A stretch of DNA of 64,000 nucleotides, taken from NCBI GenBank assembly GCA_905221605.1, contig CAJNDS010002107.1:62001-126000 (forward strand), in the 5' to 3' direction. The translations under genes and the position numbers were made by a program. The notes beneath the pieces are model-generated. The model did no database searches and had not been told where the DNA came from. It saw only the letters and a list, made by a program, of their open reading frames with translations. Of the stretch, positions 22,051-33,479 are shown piece by piece. The first letter of the stretch is position 1, and every line of letters starts with the position of its first letter. The stretch comes from Symbiodinium natans (taxonomy: Eukaryota > Sar > Dinophyceae > Suessiales > Symbiodiniaceae).

Positions 22051-24645
22051 ATGAGCATTCTCGTCAAGCGCATTACAGGCAAGACAAGCACTCTACCATA
22101 TGTTGATGCAGGTGAGACAGTTCTGTCTGTGAAAAAGAGGCTGGAGGATGTTGAAGGTATTCCAGTCGACCAACAAAAACTGATCTTTGCCGGCAAACTC
22201 CTCCAGAACGAGCAGACCTTGTCCGACTACAAATACCAACCGGGTGAGCTCATACATTTGTGTCTGCCTGGGCTCCGAGCCGGACCAAGGTATGACGCAG
22301 TACTGGATCACCAGTTCCAGGGCCCCGTCCTGGAGGTTTTGTCCACAGACTGTGCGCATCGGGGTGATTGCCCAGTTCTGGCTCGGTGCCGAGACTCGTA
22401 CGAGTACACCGAGGAGGCTTATGTTCACATGAAGAGCTGTTACCACGGCGCACGCATCCCTTGCAGATACGGCTCAGATTGCCGGGCGCATCAACGCCTG
22501 ATCCGTGGGGGCGAGCGACTTGACGACAGGCGGGTTTGTGTAGCAGCCCTTGCATGCACAAAGTATGCTTCAAGCTGCCCCAAGGTTGCGATCCTGTGTG
22601 TAACTCCGGTGTACCAGTATGTATAAGCAATAAGAACATGAAACAGGTTTGACTAGCAAACGTCCAACAGCAGTCTACGTAGACGATAACAAAACGGCAC
22701 CAACTGCGACAACCCCTTTAACTGAAAGCTTTCCAAAAGAGCAGCAGAAGCTGGGGCCCAGGCGTTGACCAAAACTCGTGCGTTCATCATTTGCGAGTGT
22801 GGCAAAGCGCCTGCGGTGTCACGCGGGTGTTGCCACAGGCGTCCACAAGCATCCACAAGTGTCCGCGGAGCCGCATGCGCCCTTGATTTTGTCAAGGCCC
22901 GCATCTTGCGGGTGTCATGCTGGCGACTTACCTAGCAGAAGCTCTCACGAACCCATTTTCCCCTGCTCCGGTCTAAAGCCGAGCCTGCTCCTTCGGGCTG
23001 CGCAGGGAAACGGCAGCGGCAGGAGACCCTCGCTCAGGCCAAAGAGGCACGACCACCCAAGCAAAGTGAGGGCTCCAAAGGCGCTTTTTTTAAACTCTCC
23101 GCCTCCACTGCTGTTAGTATCGTTGTGTATTTCTATTTCTGTTTTCATGTTCCTGTACGTTTCGACGGGTGCTCCGGCTCAGCCTTTGTGCAGTATTTCT
23201 CCTCCTCTGAGCTCAGTAGTTGCGCATGGACCTCCAGCAACAGTGTGACAGACAGCCTAGACACGTATGAAGATATCGCAGATGCTTTCTGCTTGCCACG
23301 ACACAAGCTGTCAAAGACACAAGCTGTCACAGCCTGTAGTCGCAGCTCCTGATTCATTAAGAATCGCGTGTGGTATAGTTTTGTGGCGTTTTGGGGTGCC
23401 GGAGCGTTCGCCTACTTTCAGTTCCATTTCATAGGTGCGCTCTCTTTAACGACGATTCCCGGCTCTGAGAATCGAATCTCCTGCTTTTTTGTAGGCGGTT
23501 GCGACCTGCACCAGAAAGATACCCCGCCCGTCGCTCACCTCATGCGGGCGATCCACATGTTTGCATTTGGGTTTCTGGCTCCTAATCATTGTCCCAAGTG
23601 ACAAGTGACCCTGCAGCTGAACCTTTGGTGGCTACGAAGTGTACTTGTATTAATGGTTTGTAAAGGTGAGGCGATCAAGAGTGAACTGCACGATTCGATG
23701 CTGCTAGCATTTTTCTAACTCATGTAGTCGTCTGTGCACGACACCAGGTGTCATGAGCTGATCTTTGACCACCCGCCGCGCTTGCGAATGCGCGATATGG
23801 AAGGAAGAGGTTTCAACCCTTTAGCGTGCGTCAGGAGCTCCGGTACGGTCTCAAGCACCGGCCTATGCGAGTCCGTGGATGTTAAACGCGGCACAGTACC
23901 ATGCCTCTACAGGGTGAAGCTGCCAAAGGATGTCGGCTTACAACCAGACAGAGATCTCGTTCGGGAGCTGATGGCTGAGGTGGAGCGAAATGGCTGTGGG
24001 AATCAGCTGATTTCCACGGAGGGGCAGTCCCTCATGTCGGTCGCTCGAAGGTACAGAGATCACCCTTTCCATGCATCCATCGGTATGCCTCTCAATGATG
24101 GGGAGCTGCTCGCGCTGGTGCTGTACACGGGATGTGACTGCAACTACTCCTTGACCAGATCCCTGTTGAACGACGATCATGACACTTGGAAGGTGTTCGA
24201 CTACACGCTTTCCATGGCCATTGGCATTTTGTCCTGGCACTATCGGGCTTCGGAAGTCCCCTTGTATACCGGACTCTCCAAGGTTTACATAGATGCGTCC
24301 CTCTTTCTTCCGAGTGCTGATCGGTTCAACAACCACGGGGCATTTCTCAAGTGCCACACCAGCACCTCCACCAAGCGACAAGTGGCCGAGGCGTTTCGGG
24401 GTTTAGAGGGTGTGCTCATCACCATTCCTCCGCAAACCGCCCCTAAGATCCACACGAGAACTGATCGCGTGTGTGGCATGGCTCCAGTCGCTTGGATCTC
24501 CAAATTTGGGGACAACGAGGCCGAGGTGCTCTTCAGCCGCTTCACGTGGTACTCCATGCAGTTCCGCGAGCGCTCCCGTGTGAACGGTCAGCAGGAGGTG
24601 GATGCATTCTACAACGTCGGCATGATCTATGGCGAGCTGCTTTGA
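22051..24645 (+). CDS. Ubiquitin-like, PBZ-like zinc finger, ADP-ribosyltransferase-like fusion protein
   Basis: Two exons, 22051-22529 and 23748-24645, give 458 residues. Residues 1-78 resemble ubiquitin (IPVDQQKLIFAGK at 37-49, TLSDY at 56-60) but end LRAG instead of LRGG, so cleavage to free ubiquitin is unlikely. Residues 101-134 are Cys-rich. Residues 138-174 (CRYGSDC, then a Cys-His pair at 161-162 and DHPP) resemble a poly(ADP-ribose)-binding zinc finger (PBZ) with an insertion, completed only by splicing. Residues about 270-440 match the arginine-type mono-ADP-ribosyltransferase plan: LALVLYTG, LYTG at 332-335 where the R of R-S-E would be, TSTS at 364-367, and EAEVLF with Glu417 and Glu419. 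The usual NAD-contacting Arg is Thr334, so catalysis is uncertain. The gene may link ubiquitin-type and ADP-ribose signals. The domain calls are by eye. Confidence 0.75.
22530..23747 (+). other. GC-AG intron of the ubiquitin-like/ART gene
   Basis: The intron begins GCGGGT after GACGACAG and ends CACCAG before GTGTCATGAG. Joining restores DDRCHELIFDHPP in one frame and completes the zinc-finger motif. The AG|G acceptor and GC donor are typical of dinoflagellates. Unlike the S1-gene introns it has no telomere-like array. Open frames inside it (up to 156 codons) have no recognisable domain. Confidence 0.75.
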
Positions 24646-25949
24646 TGACTTGTGGAGCCTGATCCCTGCGCAGCCCGGGGAATGGAAACCGTGAGCCCCG
24701 ACGGGCTTTGCTCGGACAGGGTGGCCGGAGGCCCCAAGCTTGCTCCAGCTTTTGTTGAGCTCGGTTGGGGGGGTTTTTAGTCCACGGGCCCCAAGGGACA
24801 CGGTTTTCCCCCTCAACTGCTTTGCTTTTTCACCTTCTCACGAGATGGAAGTATATGAGAACAAGTTTGATTGTAAAGAATACTTAGAAGCCTTTCTGCC
24901 CGTAAGCACCTTCATCAACCATACTCCAAGTACAGCAGGATGTCGACAAGAAACCTGAGTTCTCCGGAAGAAGCCCTGGGCTCGAAACTTGACTTGCGAC
25001 CGCGTAGCAAAACAGTTGCAGCACCTGCTGCAGGCATTTGCAAGATTGCAGGTAAGCCCTAAAACCCGGCATGGGCCTCGAGGACGGGCAGGGTGCGCCG
25101 GCTCAACAGTCCTAAGCCTTGTTGAAAAAACGGGAGACCCTAAACCGCAGAAGCCCTAAACCCTGAACCAAAGGCGCTGCACCTTCAATCTTGAGCTGAG
25201 CACTAACAGCCGAAGTAAAGATACACCTGGGCAGGTCTTGACCTCCTACGCCAACAACTTGACCCTAGGGCACACGCTGCCCAAGCGCTGGCTGCTGATT
25301 GAAACCCGGCTGGAGATGGGCTTTCTGGAGGTCTTAGTCCAGAGGATGCCCAGCGTCGAAGGCCACAACCCCTTCTGAGTGGGGACCCTAATTCCCTCAT
25401 TCCCGATGAAGTCCTAAACCTTAAGCCGTAAACCCTAAACCCTAAACCCTAAAGCCCAAAAACCCCGAATGCACGGGAAACCTTGGTTGACGATCCAACC
25501 GGCCATGCACATCATCCTCAAACCTAAGCCCTAAACCCTAAATCCTAACCCTTACACCCTACACTCACTATTGCTACGGCTGGGGGCCGCAGCCCATGTG
25601 TGGGTCCATGTTGAGAGCTCTTTTTTTAAACTGGAGACATGGCAACACCGAACGGAAATGAACGAAGTAGACCCCTGGACGTGGACAAAGTTTCGAGGCT
25701 GCCTGCTGAATAGTTTAGGGTTTGAGAGCTTTGCATAAGGAACACTTTTCTTAACAAGATGCCCTTTAACAGTCCAAAGGGCCGTACTCAAAACCCAACG
25801 CTCCATTTCTTGAAGAAGCTTGGCCCTCAGCCTCCTGACCTTGAACCCCAGGCCCTCGTAACACTGACATAGAAACCCCGTCTTTTGGGGCTCTTTGGTG
25901 GCTTTTCGGGGCTTCTTCAATCTACCTGAGGCTGTTCCTTTACCCGCAG
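24646..25949. other. 3' flank and stretch without a recognised gene
   Basis: The first few hundred bases are presumably 3' untranslated. Short CCCTAAA scraps occur at about 25138-25165, 25418-25453 and 25522-25562. A 122-codon minus-strand frame (25552-25920) has no recognisable domain. Confidence 0.5.
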
Positions 25950-26060
25950 GAAGTCCAGAGCACCCCCAGGTCTACTACGCGCCGGACCGCCGGGGCGCGG
26001 TCGAAGACTTCATGGCGCAGAGGGGCTTCAGTCTCGACTCCAAGGAGGCTAGCTTGGGAG
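25950..26060 (+). CDS. Exon-like island, function unknown
   Basis: A strong acceptor (GTTCCTTTACCCGCAG) opens 111 bases without stops in the frame SPEHPQVYYAPDRRGAVEDF and onward, ending one base into a codon at a GT donor (26061). Codon use is GC-rich and coding-like. No family is recognised. Confidence 0.45.
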
Positions 26061-26109
26061 GTTCGGGGTCTTTTGAAACCCTGAACCCTGAACCCCAAAC
26101 CCTGAACCC

Positions 26110-28600
26110 CACACTACACCTGAAACCCTAAACCCTAAACCCTAAAAACCCCTGGGGGGGGAGGGGGGAGGGGATTCGGGGTTTTTCCGTTGGCCCTCCA
26201 GTGCATGGAAGGCAGTATATAAAGGCCTCACAATTTAGGATTTAGGGTTAAGGCTGAAGGGTGTTTTTGGGGTATTTAGGGCTTCGTTTCTGAGTACTTC
26301 GCGATAGCCTTTAAACCTTTTGGGGGGTTATACAATCCTACCAGAATTGCCCAGGGAACTTACAACTCAGCAACCCTAAAATCTGGGGGGCAGAGCTTAA
26401 GCCCTTCGACCTCTATGGCGTCGGTCGACCCAGGTTGTTCGTCCGTTTGCTCAAAAAGTTGCATTTTTTTGGGATCCAAACCCCAGAAGTTAGGCCGAAA
26501 CCCTAAAAGGAATAGGTTTGGGTGGTTTTGCCGCCTGAGATGGCGTGGGGTGGGATAAAAGAGTTAGATGGCCCTCCACTATCGGGCCATGGCTACTCCT
26601 CGCATTTCACGAGGCTATCGAAGCGAGTCTGCATCCCAACCTTCACAGCTTCTGCGCCCAGCAAACCCTAAACCCTAAACCCTAAACCCTAAACCCTAAA
26701 CCCTAAACCCTAAACCCTAAACCCTAAACCCTAAACCCTAAACCCTAAACCCTAAACCCTAAACCCTAAACCCTAAAAACACTAAACCTAAACCCGTAAT
26801 ACCCTAAAAACCTAAACCTAAACCCTAAACCATAAACCCTAAACCCTAAACCCTAAACCCTAAACCCTAAAACCCTAAAACCTAAAACCCTAAACCCTAA
26901 AGTCCCTAAACCCTAAACCCTAAACCCTAAACCCTAAACCCTAAACCCTAAACCCTAAACCCTAAACCCTACACCCTAAACCCTAAACCCTCAACCCGAA
27001 ACCCTAAACCTTAAACCCTAAACCCTAAACCCTACACCGGGTGTTCAGGGTATTAGGGCCCTCTGGTTGCGGCTGTTGAAATTTCTTCGGTTTGCCGGGA
27101 GGGCCTTGGGTGGAAGTGGAAGCCCAGAGTCTTTAGGGTTTAGGGTTTAGGGTTTTAGGGTTTTAGGGTTTTAGGGTTTAGGGTTTAGGGTTTTAGGGGT
27201 TTTAGGGGTTTTAGGGTTTTAGGGTTTTAGGGTTTTAGGGTTTTAGGGTTTTAGGGTTTTAGGGTTTTAGGGTTTTAGGGTTTTAGGGTTTTAGGGTTTT
27301 AGGGTTTTAGGGTTTTAGGGTTTTAGGGTTTAGGGTTTGAGGTTTAGGGGGATGAGGGCAACAGGGGACTTTCGAGCTTCGGACTTTCAGCAATAGGGGC
27401 CTATGAACATTCGACATACTAACAGTCCTGACTAGGGATTTTGTACCCCTATTATAATCTTAAGGACTGTTAGTATAAGGGGAGCATCCCAACCCAAAAC
27501 CCTAAACCCTAAACCCTAAACCCTAAACCCTAAACCCTAAACCCTAAACCCTAAACCCTAAACCCAAAACCCTAGACCACCAGACCACGGCCTGCAGCAA
27601 CGTTCAACTTGCAGGCGTCAGCCAGTTCGGATGCCACGGATCAGTGGCCAGGCTGATCTAGGTAGGCCCGGGACATTTTATTTACTTACCTTGTTGGAAT
27701 AAAAAAGCTTAGTCGTTGAGTGTTATTTACTTACCTTGTTGGAATAAAAAAGCTTAGTAGTTGAGTGAGTACACTTTACACTTTTAGGGGTACTATAAAG
27801 CTCTATAAAACTGAAAGTGTACACTTTGTGGGGGCTTATGAACTTAGCAACTAAGAAAGGGATAGTATCCAGGAATATGTGTCAGAGGGTTTTAAGGGCC
27901 CATGCCAGCGATGTTTCAGACTCGGGAGTCGTCTGTGGGTGGTTTCAGGGTTTTGATTTTGGGGTTTAGGGTTTAGGGTTTGGGGTTTAGGGTTTAGGGT
28001 TTATTCTTTGGGTACATCGCATGGGTCTTGTGCCCCTGCGTTATCAAGGGCATCTTGAGTAAAGCGCGCTCGGAGTAGAGGTGGTTACCTGCCAACAGTT
28101 GGTGGAAAGTGCGCACTCTTTCAAGCCTTGCATCATTCTGCCCCAAGCCCTGTCCCAAACCCTACCCTAAACCCCAAACCCTAAGCCTTAAGCCCTAAGC
28201 CCGAAACCCTAAACCCTGAACCTTAAACCCAACTTTCTGGCACATCAGGAGTTGCGTTGTGAGGGAGGCACCCTAGACCCTAAACCCTAAACCCTCGATC
28301 CTCAACCCTACACCCTAAACCCTGAACCATTGGGCCAAGAACACATGTACCGCCTCGCAGCACGGAAGCTTTGAGCACCAATTCCCTCCGGTCTCCACTT
28401 GCTGGTCTTCGTTCTTAGTCAGGAAAAACCTTGCGGTTTAGGGTTTAGGGTTTAGGGTTCAGCATCTCAAGTCCAAGCATTCACTAGTCAAGGACTTCAT
28501 CGAGCGTTGGAAAAATACCCACCCACCCAAAGAATCCCATAACATTAAGAACATATTTCGCTTACCTTTATAAATTCAGGCGACAAGACAACAACCCTAA
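26110..28600. repeat. Long telomere-like arrays and small repeats
   Basis: A CCCTAAA array at about 26664-27033 faces a TTTAGGG array at 27134-27350. Much of the latter is homogenised to an octamer, TTTTAGGG (27150-27325). Further CCCTAAA at 27496-27575 and TTTAGGG at 27962-28003. At 27676-27770 a unit of about 46 bp (TTACTTACCTTGTTGGAATA) is present twice in tandem, followed by an inverted AGTACACTTT/AAAGTGTACACT pair to 27830. No gene is recognised. Confidence 0.8.
27410..27492. mobile_element. Palindromic MITE-like element, family copy
   Basis: Inverted arms TACTAACAGTCC (27417-27428) and GGACTGTTAGTA (27464-27475) surround a short AT-rich centre with TATAATCTTA. An outer GGGGAGCATCCC matches the ends of the copies at 34612-34713 and 52588-52695. 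Confidence 0.65.
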
Positions 28601-28619
28601 AGCCAACCCAGAAAAGAGC

Positions 28620-28941
28620 GGGCCTTGAACCCCTTTGAACCCTAAACCCAGCCCATAGTGGGGCCTGAGCCCTAAAGCCCCTAAAACCAGCCCAGGCTAG
28701 ACCCTAAACCCTAAAGCCAGCCCAGAGTAGGCCCTGAACCCTAAAGCCAGCCCAGAGTGGGGCTTGAACCCTAAGCCAGCCCAGAGTGGGGCCTCAACCC
28801 TAAAGTCAGCCCAGCCCAGAGTAGGGCCTGAACCCTAAAGCCAGCCTAGAGTAGGCCCTGGCCCTGAACCCTAAAGAGCCAGCCCAGAGCAGGGCCTGAA
28901 CCCTAAAGCCAGCCCAGAGTAGGCCCTGAACCCTAAAACCA
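28620..28941. repeat. Degenerate tandem repeat of about 30-37 bp
   Basis: Around ten units built on AACCCTAAAGCCAGCCCAGA plus GTAGGGCCTG, that is, a telomere heptamer fused to a non-telomeric segment and amplified together. Confidence 0.85.
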
Positions 28942-29517
28942 CCTTGCCCAGTAACACGACGACCTTGCCCAGTAAAACGGCGACCTTGCCCAGTAAAACG
29001 GCGACCTTGCCCAGGAAAACGGCGACCTTGCCCAGTAAAACGGCGACCTTGCCCAGTAAAACGGCGACCTTGCCCAGTAAAACGGCGGCCTTGCCCAGTA
29101 AAACGGCGACCTTGCCCAGTAAAACGGCGACCTTGCCCAGTAAAACAGCGACCTTCGGGCACACCCCCCTGCCCAGTAAAAATGCTACCTTCGGCCCCGA
29201 ATGTCGCCGTTTTACTTGGCAAGGTCGCCGTTTTACTGGGCAAGGTCGTTTTTGGTTAAAAAATCGACCTTGCCCAGTAAAACGGCGACCTTGCCCAGTA
29301 AAACGGCGACCTTCGGGGTCCAAGGTCGCATTTTTACTGGGCAGGGGCGGAAGGTCGCCGTTTTACTGGGCAAGGTCGCCGTTTTACTGGGCAAGGTCGA
29401 TTTTTTTGACCGAACTGACCTTGCCCAGTAAAACGGCGACCTTGCCCAGTAAAACGGCGACCTTGCCCAGTAACACGGCGACCTTGCCCAGTAAAACGGC
29501 GACCTTGCCCAGTAACT
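28942..29517. repeat. 21-bp tandem repeat in alternating orientation
   Basis: The unit is CCTTGCCCAGTAAAACGGCG plus one base. It runs forward at 28942-29158, inverted at 29203-29248, forward at 29266-29318, inverted at 29332-29400 and forward at 29417-29517, with short unique spacers. Each switch makes a potential large hairpin. Because 21 is a multiple of three, every frame stays open; the open frames of up to 205 codons are artefacts. Confidence 0.9.
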
Positions 29518-29547
29518 CCTTAACATTTAAATTATATATGAAAGAGA

Positions 29548-30926
29548 GGTTTAGGGTTTAGGGTTTAGGGTTTAGGGTTTAGGGTTTAGGGTTTAGGGTT
29601 TAGGGTTTAGGGTTTAGGGTTTAGGGTTTAGGGTTTAGGGTTTAGGGTTGTGATGATTGAAAAACTCCTCTCGTCAAGGTATCCAGTCCACTAAGAACTG
29701 GTAAGTTCCACAGTAAAACCTAAACACCTGAACCCTGAACCCTGAACCCTAAACCCTAAACCCTAAACCCTAAACCCTAAACCCTAAACCCTAAACCCCA
29801 AGTTGAGGGAGTCGCCCAAAGGTACTTGTCCTTCCGTCACGGCTGCGGTCGGTGTGGCTTCTGGGTGAAGCCGCTTGGCCCAACAGTCCCCCATGCGTTT
29901 AGAGTTCAGGGTTTGGGGTTTGGGGGTTAGGGTTTGGGATTTGGGGTTTAGGGTTTAGGGTTTAGGGTTTTGGGTTTTGGGTTTTGGGTTTTGGGGTTTG
30001 GGGCCGAGGGTTGGCATCAGGTAGTGTGAGCGGGGCCCCCTCCACGCGTGTCTAGACGAAATTCTGCCATCTCTCGAGTGAGGCAGCAGTAGCACGCACA
30101 CCCCAAACTAAATGCCCTGAACTCTAAGCCCTAAACCCTAAACCCTAAAACCTAGACCCTAGACCCTAAACCCTAAACCCTAAACCCTAAGCCCTAAACC
30201 CTAAACCCTTAACCCTAAGCCTTAAACCATCCGAAAAGACGCTGAAGCCAAGGCACGGAATGGAGGAGATTGAAGTGACCAACGGCCCAGCGCTAGATGC
30301 AGAGATGAAGGCCTTCCTACATGATACCATAGTCTTAGGGTTTAGGGTTTAGGGTTTAGGGTTTAGGGTTTAGGGTTTAGGGTTTAGGGTTTAGGGTTTA
30401 GGGTTTAGGGTTTAGGGTTTAGGGTTTAGGGTTTAGGGTTTAGGGTCCAGAATTACACCTTAATCCCCTATATCATCCCTTGGAAGCCATAAACATGCAT
30501 TTTCTTATAGGGCCCCCTATAGGGCCCCCAAACCTACGCCAGTTCCGGTGATGGCATGCCTGGCAGAGGCAGTTTACCGGCACAAACAGGGTTAGAGGTT
30601 CGGGTTTTGGGGTTTTGCATCTCCCGAGAACACCGATCCTGGAATTTGTACTTCTGAGTCAACCTGACTCCCCACAGGGTGACACCTGAACCCTACACCC
30701 TAAACTCTCGGTTTGGAGGGCAACTGACCCTAAACCCTAAACCCTAAGCGCCAAACCCTAAACCCCAAACCCCAAACCCCAAACCCTAAACCCTAAACCC
30801 TAAACCCCAAACCCCAAACCCCAAACCCCAAACCCCAAACCCTAAACCCTAAACCCTAAACCCTAAACCCTAAACCCTAAACTAAGCTGTCACACGGTGC
30901 GTCTTCCAGGTTAGCGGGAAAACCGA
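29548..30926. repeat. Telomere-like arrays with one exon-like island
   Basis: TTTAGGG at about 29548-29648 and 30337-30445; CCCTAAA at 29745-29800, 30130-30232, 30723-30880 (with a CCCCAAA variant block at 30765-30838). No gene is recognised apart from the island at 30248-30331. Confidence 0.85.
30248..30331 (+). CDS. Exon-like island, function unknown
   Basis: Between a CCCTAAA and a TTTAGGG array an open stretch reads MEEIEVTNGPALDAEMKAFL and onward, ending at a GT (GTCTTAGGG) where the array begins. It looks coding in composition; no family is recognised. Confidence 0.35.
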
Positions 30927-30927
30927 C

Positions 30928-33431
30928 CAGAAAAGTTGCTTTTCGCAAAAAGTGGCTTTTCGAGAAAAGTGGCTTTTCGAGAAAAGTGGCTTTTCGCGGA
31001 CACCGTGCGCTCAAACGCCGCGACAAAAGCGACTTTTCGCAAAAAGTGGCTTTTCGAGAAAAGTGGCTTTTCGCGGACACCGTGCGCTCCAATGCCGCGG
31101 GAAAAGTGACTTTTCGCAAGAAGTGGCTTTTCGAGAAAAGTGGCTTTTCGAGAAAAGTGGCTTTTCTCGGACACCGCGCGCTCCAACGCCGCGAGAAAAA
31201 GTGATTTTCGCAAAAAGTGGCTTTTCGAGAAAAGTGGCTTTTCGAGAAAAGTGGCTTTTCGCGGTTACCGTGCGCTCCAACGCCGCGAGAAAAGTGACTT
31301 TTCGCAAAAAGTGGCTTTTCGAGAAAAGTGGCTTTTCGAGAAAAGGGGCTTTTCGCGGACGCTGCGCGTGCCAACGTCGCGAGAAAAGTGACTTTTCGCA
31401 AAAAGTGGCTTTTCGAGACAAGTGGCTTTTCGAGAAAAGTGGCTTTTCGAGAAAAGTGGCTTTTCGAGAAAAGGGGCTTTTCGCGGACGCTGCGCGCGCC
31501 AACGTCGCGAGAAAAGTGGCTTTTCGCAAAAAGTGGCTTTTCGAGACAAGTGGCCGAGAAAAGTGGCTTTTCGAGAAAAGTTGTTTTTCAAGAAAAGTTG
31601 CTTTCGAGAAAAGTGGCTTTTCGGAAAAGAAAAGTGGCTTTTCGCGGACACCGTGCGCTCCAACGCCGCGAGAAAAGTAACTTGTCGAGAAAAGTGGCTT
31701 TTCGAGAAAAGTGGCTTTTCGCGGACACCGCGCGCTCCAACGCCGCGAGAAAAGTGACTTTTCGCAAGAAGTGGCTTTTCGAGAAAAGTGGAAGCTTTTC
31801 TAAGCCGCTGTGCGCCGCCACGCCGCGAGAAAAGTCACTTTGCTCAAAAAGTGTTGTTCCAGAAAAGTGGCATTCCGGAATACGCCACAGGCAACGTTTT
31901 TTCTGAAAGTAGCTTGTCCAGAGACGTGTTGTTGCCCCAACGCCGTGAGAAAATGCACATGTACAAACAAAAACAACACAGCTATTCGATGCAAGTTGCG
32001 TTTGTCGAAGAGTGGCTTTTCGCGAATGGGTGGCTTTTCGGTAGAAGTAGCTTTTCAGGAAAAATAGCTTCTCGGGAACATGCAACACGTCGGCACTAAG
32101 TGACACGGCGCCCACCATTGAAGCAACCAAGAGAACCTCTACACCTCCCTTTTCCGCTTCTTTGAGATGGCACGGCAAGGCACCCACGGCGGCATTTATA
32201 CCTGCCTTGATAATCATAGTAGCTGGGAGGGATTGTGGAATTCTAGTAGCGGGGTTCACAGCCTGACAGAGTCGCTGTCGAAGATTAAGAGCATTATAGG
32301 CTCTCGAAATTCTTGGACGAGTAGGGATTCACTAACTTATTAACCTCAGAGCCCCCCAAACCTCGAACCCAATTAATTAGAATCTCTAAGCTTGACATTG
32401 CTAACTTAACTTAGTAGTCCTGTGAACAGAGCCCCACAAGGAAGTGCTGCGTATGGCTATCGCCCAGCTGTGAACGACGGCGAGAGAAGTGGGTGCACAC
32501 ACGCAACGGACACTACCTTTTCCGGCTTTCAATGAGTAAACTCACTTTTCGCAAAAGGTGCCTTTTCAAGAGAAGTGGCTTTTCGGGAAAAGTGGCTTCT
32601 CGCGGACACCGCGCGCTCCAACCCTCAACACTAAACCCTAAACCCTACTAACCCTAAACCCTACTAACCCTAAACCCTACTGACCCTAAACCCTAAATCC
32701 TACTGAAACCCCAAACCCTTAACCCTTAACCCTAAACCTCACTTTTCGCAAATAGTGGCTTTTCAAGAAGTGGCTTTTCGGGAAAAGTGGCTTTTCGCGG
32801 ACACCGCGCGCTCCAACGCCGCGAGACAAGTGACTTTTCGCAAAAAGTGGCTTTTCGAGAAAAGTGGCTTTTCGCGGACGCCGCGCGCTCCAACGCCAAG
32901 AGAAAAGTGACTTTTCGCGAAAAGTGGCTTTTCGCAAAAAGTGGCTTTTCGAGAAAAGTGGCTTTTCGAGAAAAGTGGTTTTCAGGGACGCGGCGCGCGC
33001 AGCGCCACGAGAGAAGTCACTTTTCGCAAAAAGTGGCTTTTCGAGAAAAGTGGCTTTTCGAGAAAAGTGGCTTTTCGGGGACGCGGCGCGCGCAACGACG
33101 CGAGAAAAGTGACTTTTCGCAAAAAGTGGCTTTTCGATAAAAGTTGCTTTTCGAGAAAAGTTGTTTTTCGGGGACGCGGCGCGCCCGACGCCGCGAGAAA
33201 AGTGACTTTTCGCAAAAAGTGGCTTTTCGAGAAAAGTGGCTTTTCGAGAAAAGTTTCTTTTCGGGGACGCGGCGCGCGCAACGCCGCGAGAAAAGTGACT
33301 TGTCGCAAAAAGTGGCTTTTCGAGAAAAGTGGCTTTTCGAGAAAAGTTGTTTTTCGGGGACGCGGCGCGCGCAACGCCGCGAGAAAAGTGACTTTTCGCA
33401 AAAAGTGGCTTTTCGAGAAAAGTGGCTTTTC
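30928..33431. repeat. Palindromic 17-bp minisatellite with about 93-bp higher-order units
   Basis: The unit CGAGAAAAGTGGCTTTT is an inverted repeat (GAAAAG, TGG, CTTTTC). Runs of 2-5 units alternate with a GC-rich spacer (CGGACACCGTGCGCTCC or GGGACGCGGCGCGCG). Spacer-to-spacer distance is mostly 94 bp in block 1 (30928-31790) and 93 bp in block 2 (32983-33355). A decayed tail covers 31790-32078. 32100-32540 is unique sequence with no gene seen. A fragment is at 32544-32625 and a CCCTAAA/CCCTACTAA patch at 32625-32737. Long frames on both strands (up to 252 codons) arise from the repeat. Confidence 0.9.
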
Positions 33432-33479
33432 CCGAGCATTTTCCCCGTAACGTCAAAGACACCCCACACGCCAGCACAG

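Noticed and set aside
22778..23601. Open frames of 75-156 codons between the two ART-gene exons
   Set aside because: They lie within the GC-AG intron, show no domain, and the flanking exons join in phase across them.
25552..25920. 122-codon minus-strand open frame
   Set aside because: No domain, no splice or start context of note, and its 3' end is degenerate telomere-like sequence.
26664..27350. A true chromosome end (telomere)
   Set aside because: Arrays occur in both orientations with genes and repeats on both sides, so these are interstitial.
28942..29517. CRISPR-like regular repeats
   Set aside because: Units are directly tandem without unique spacers and switch orientation; the context is eukaryotic.
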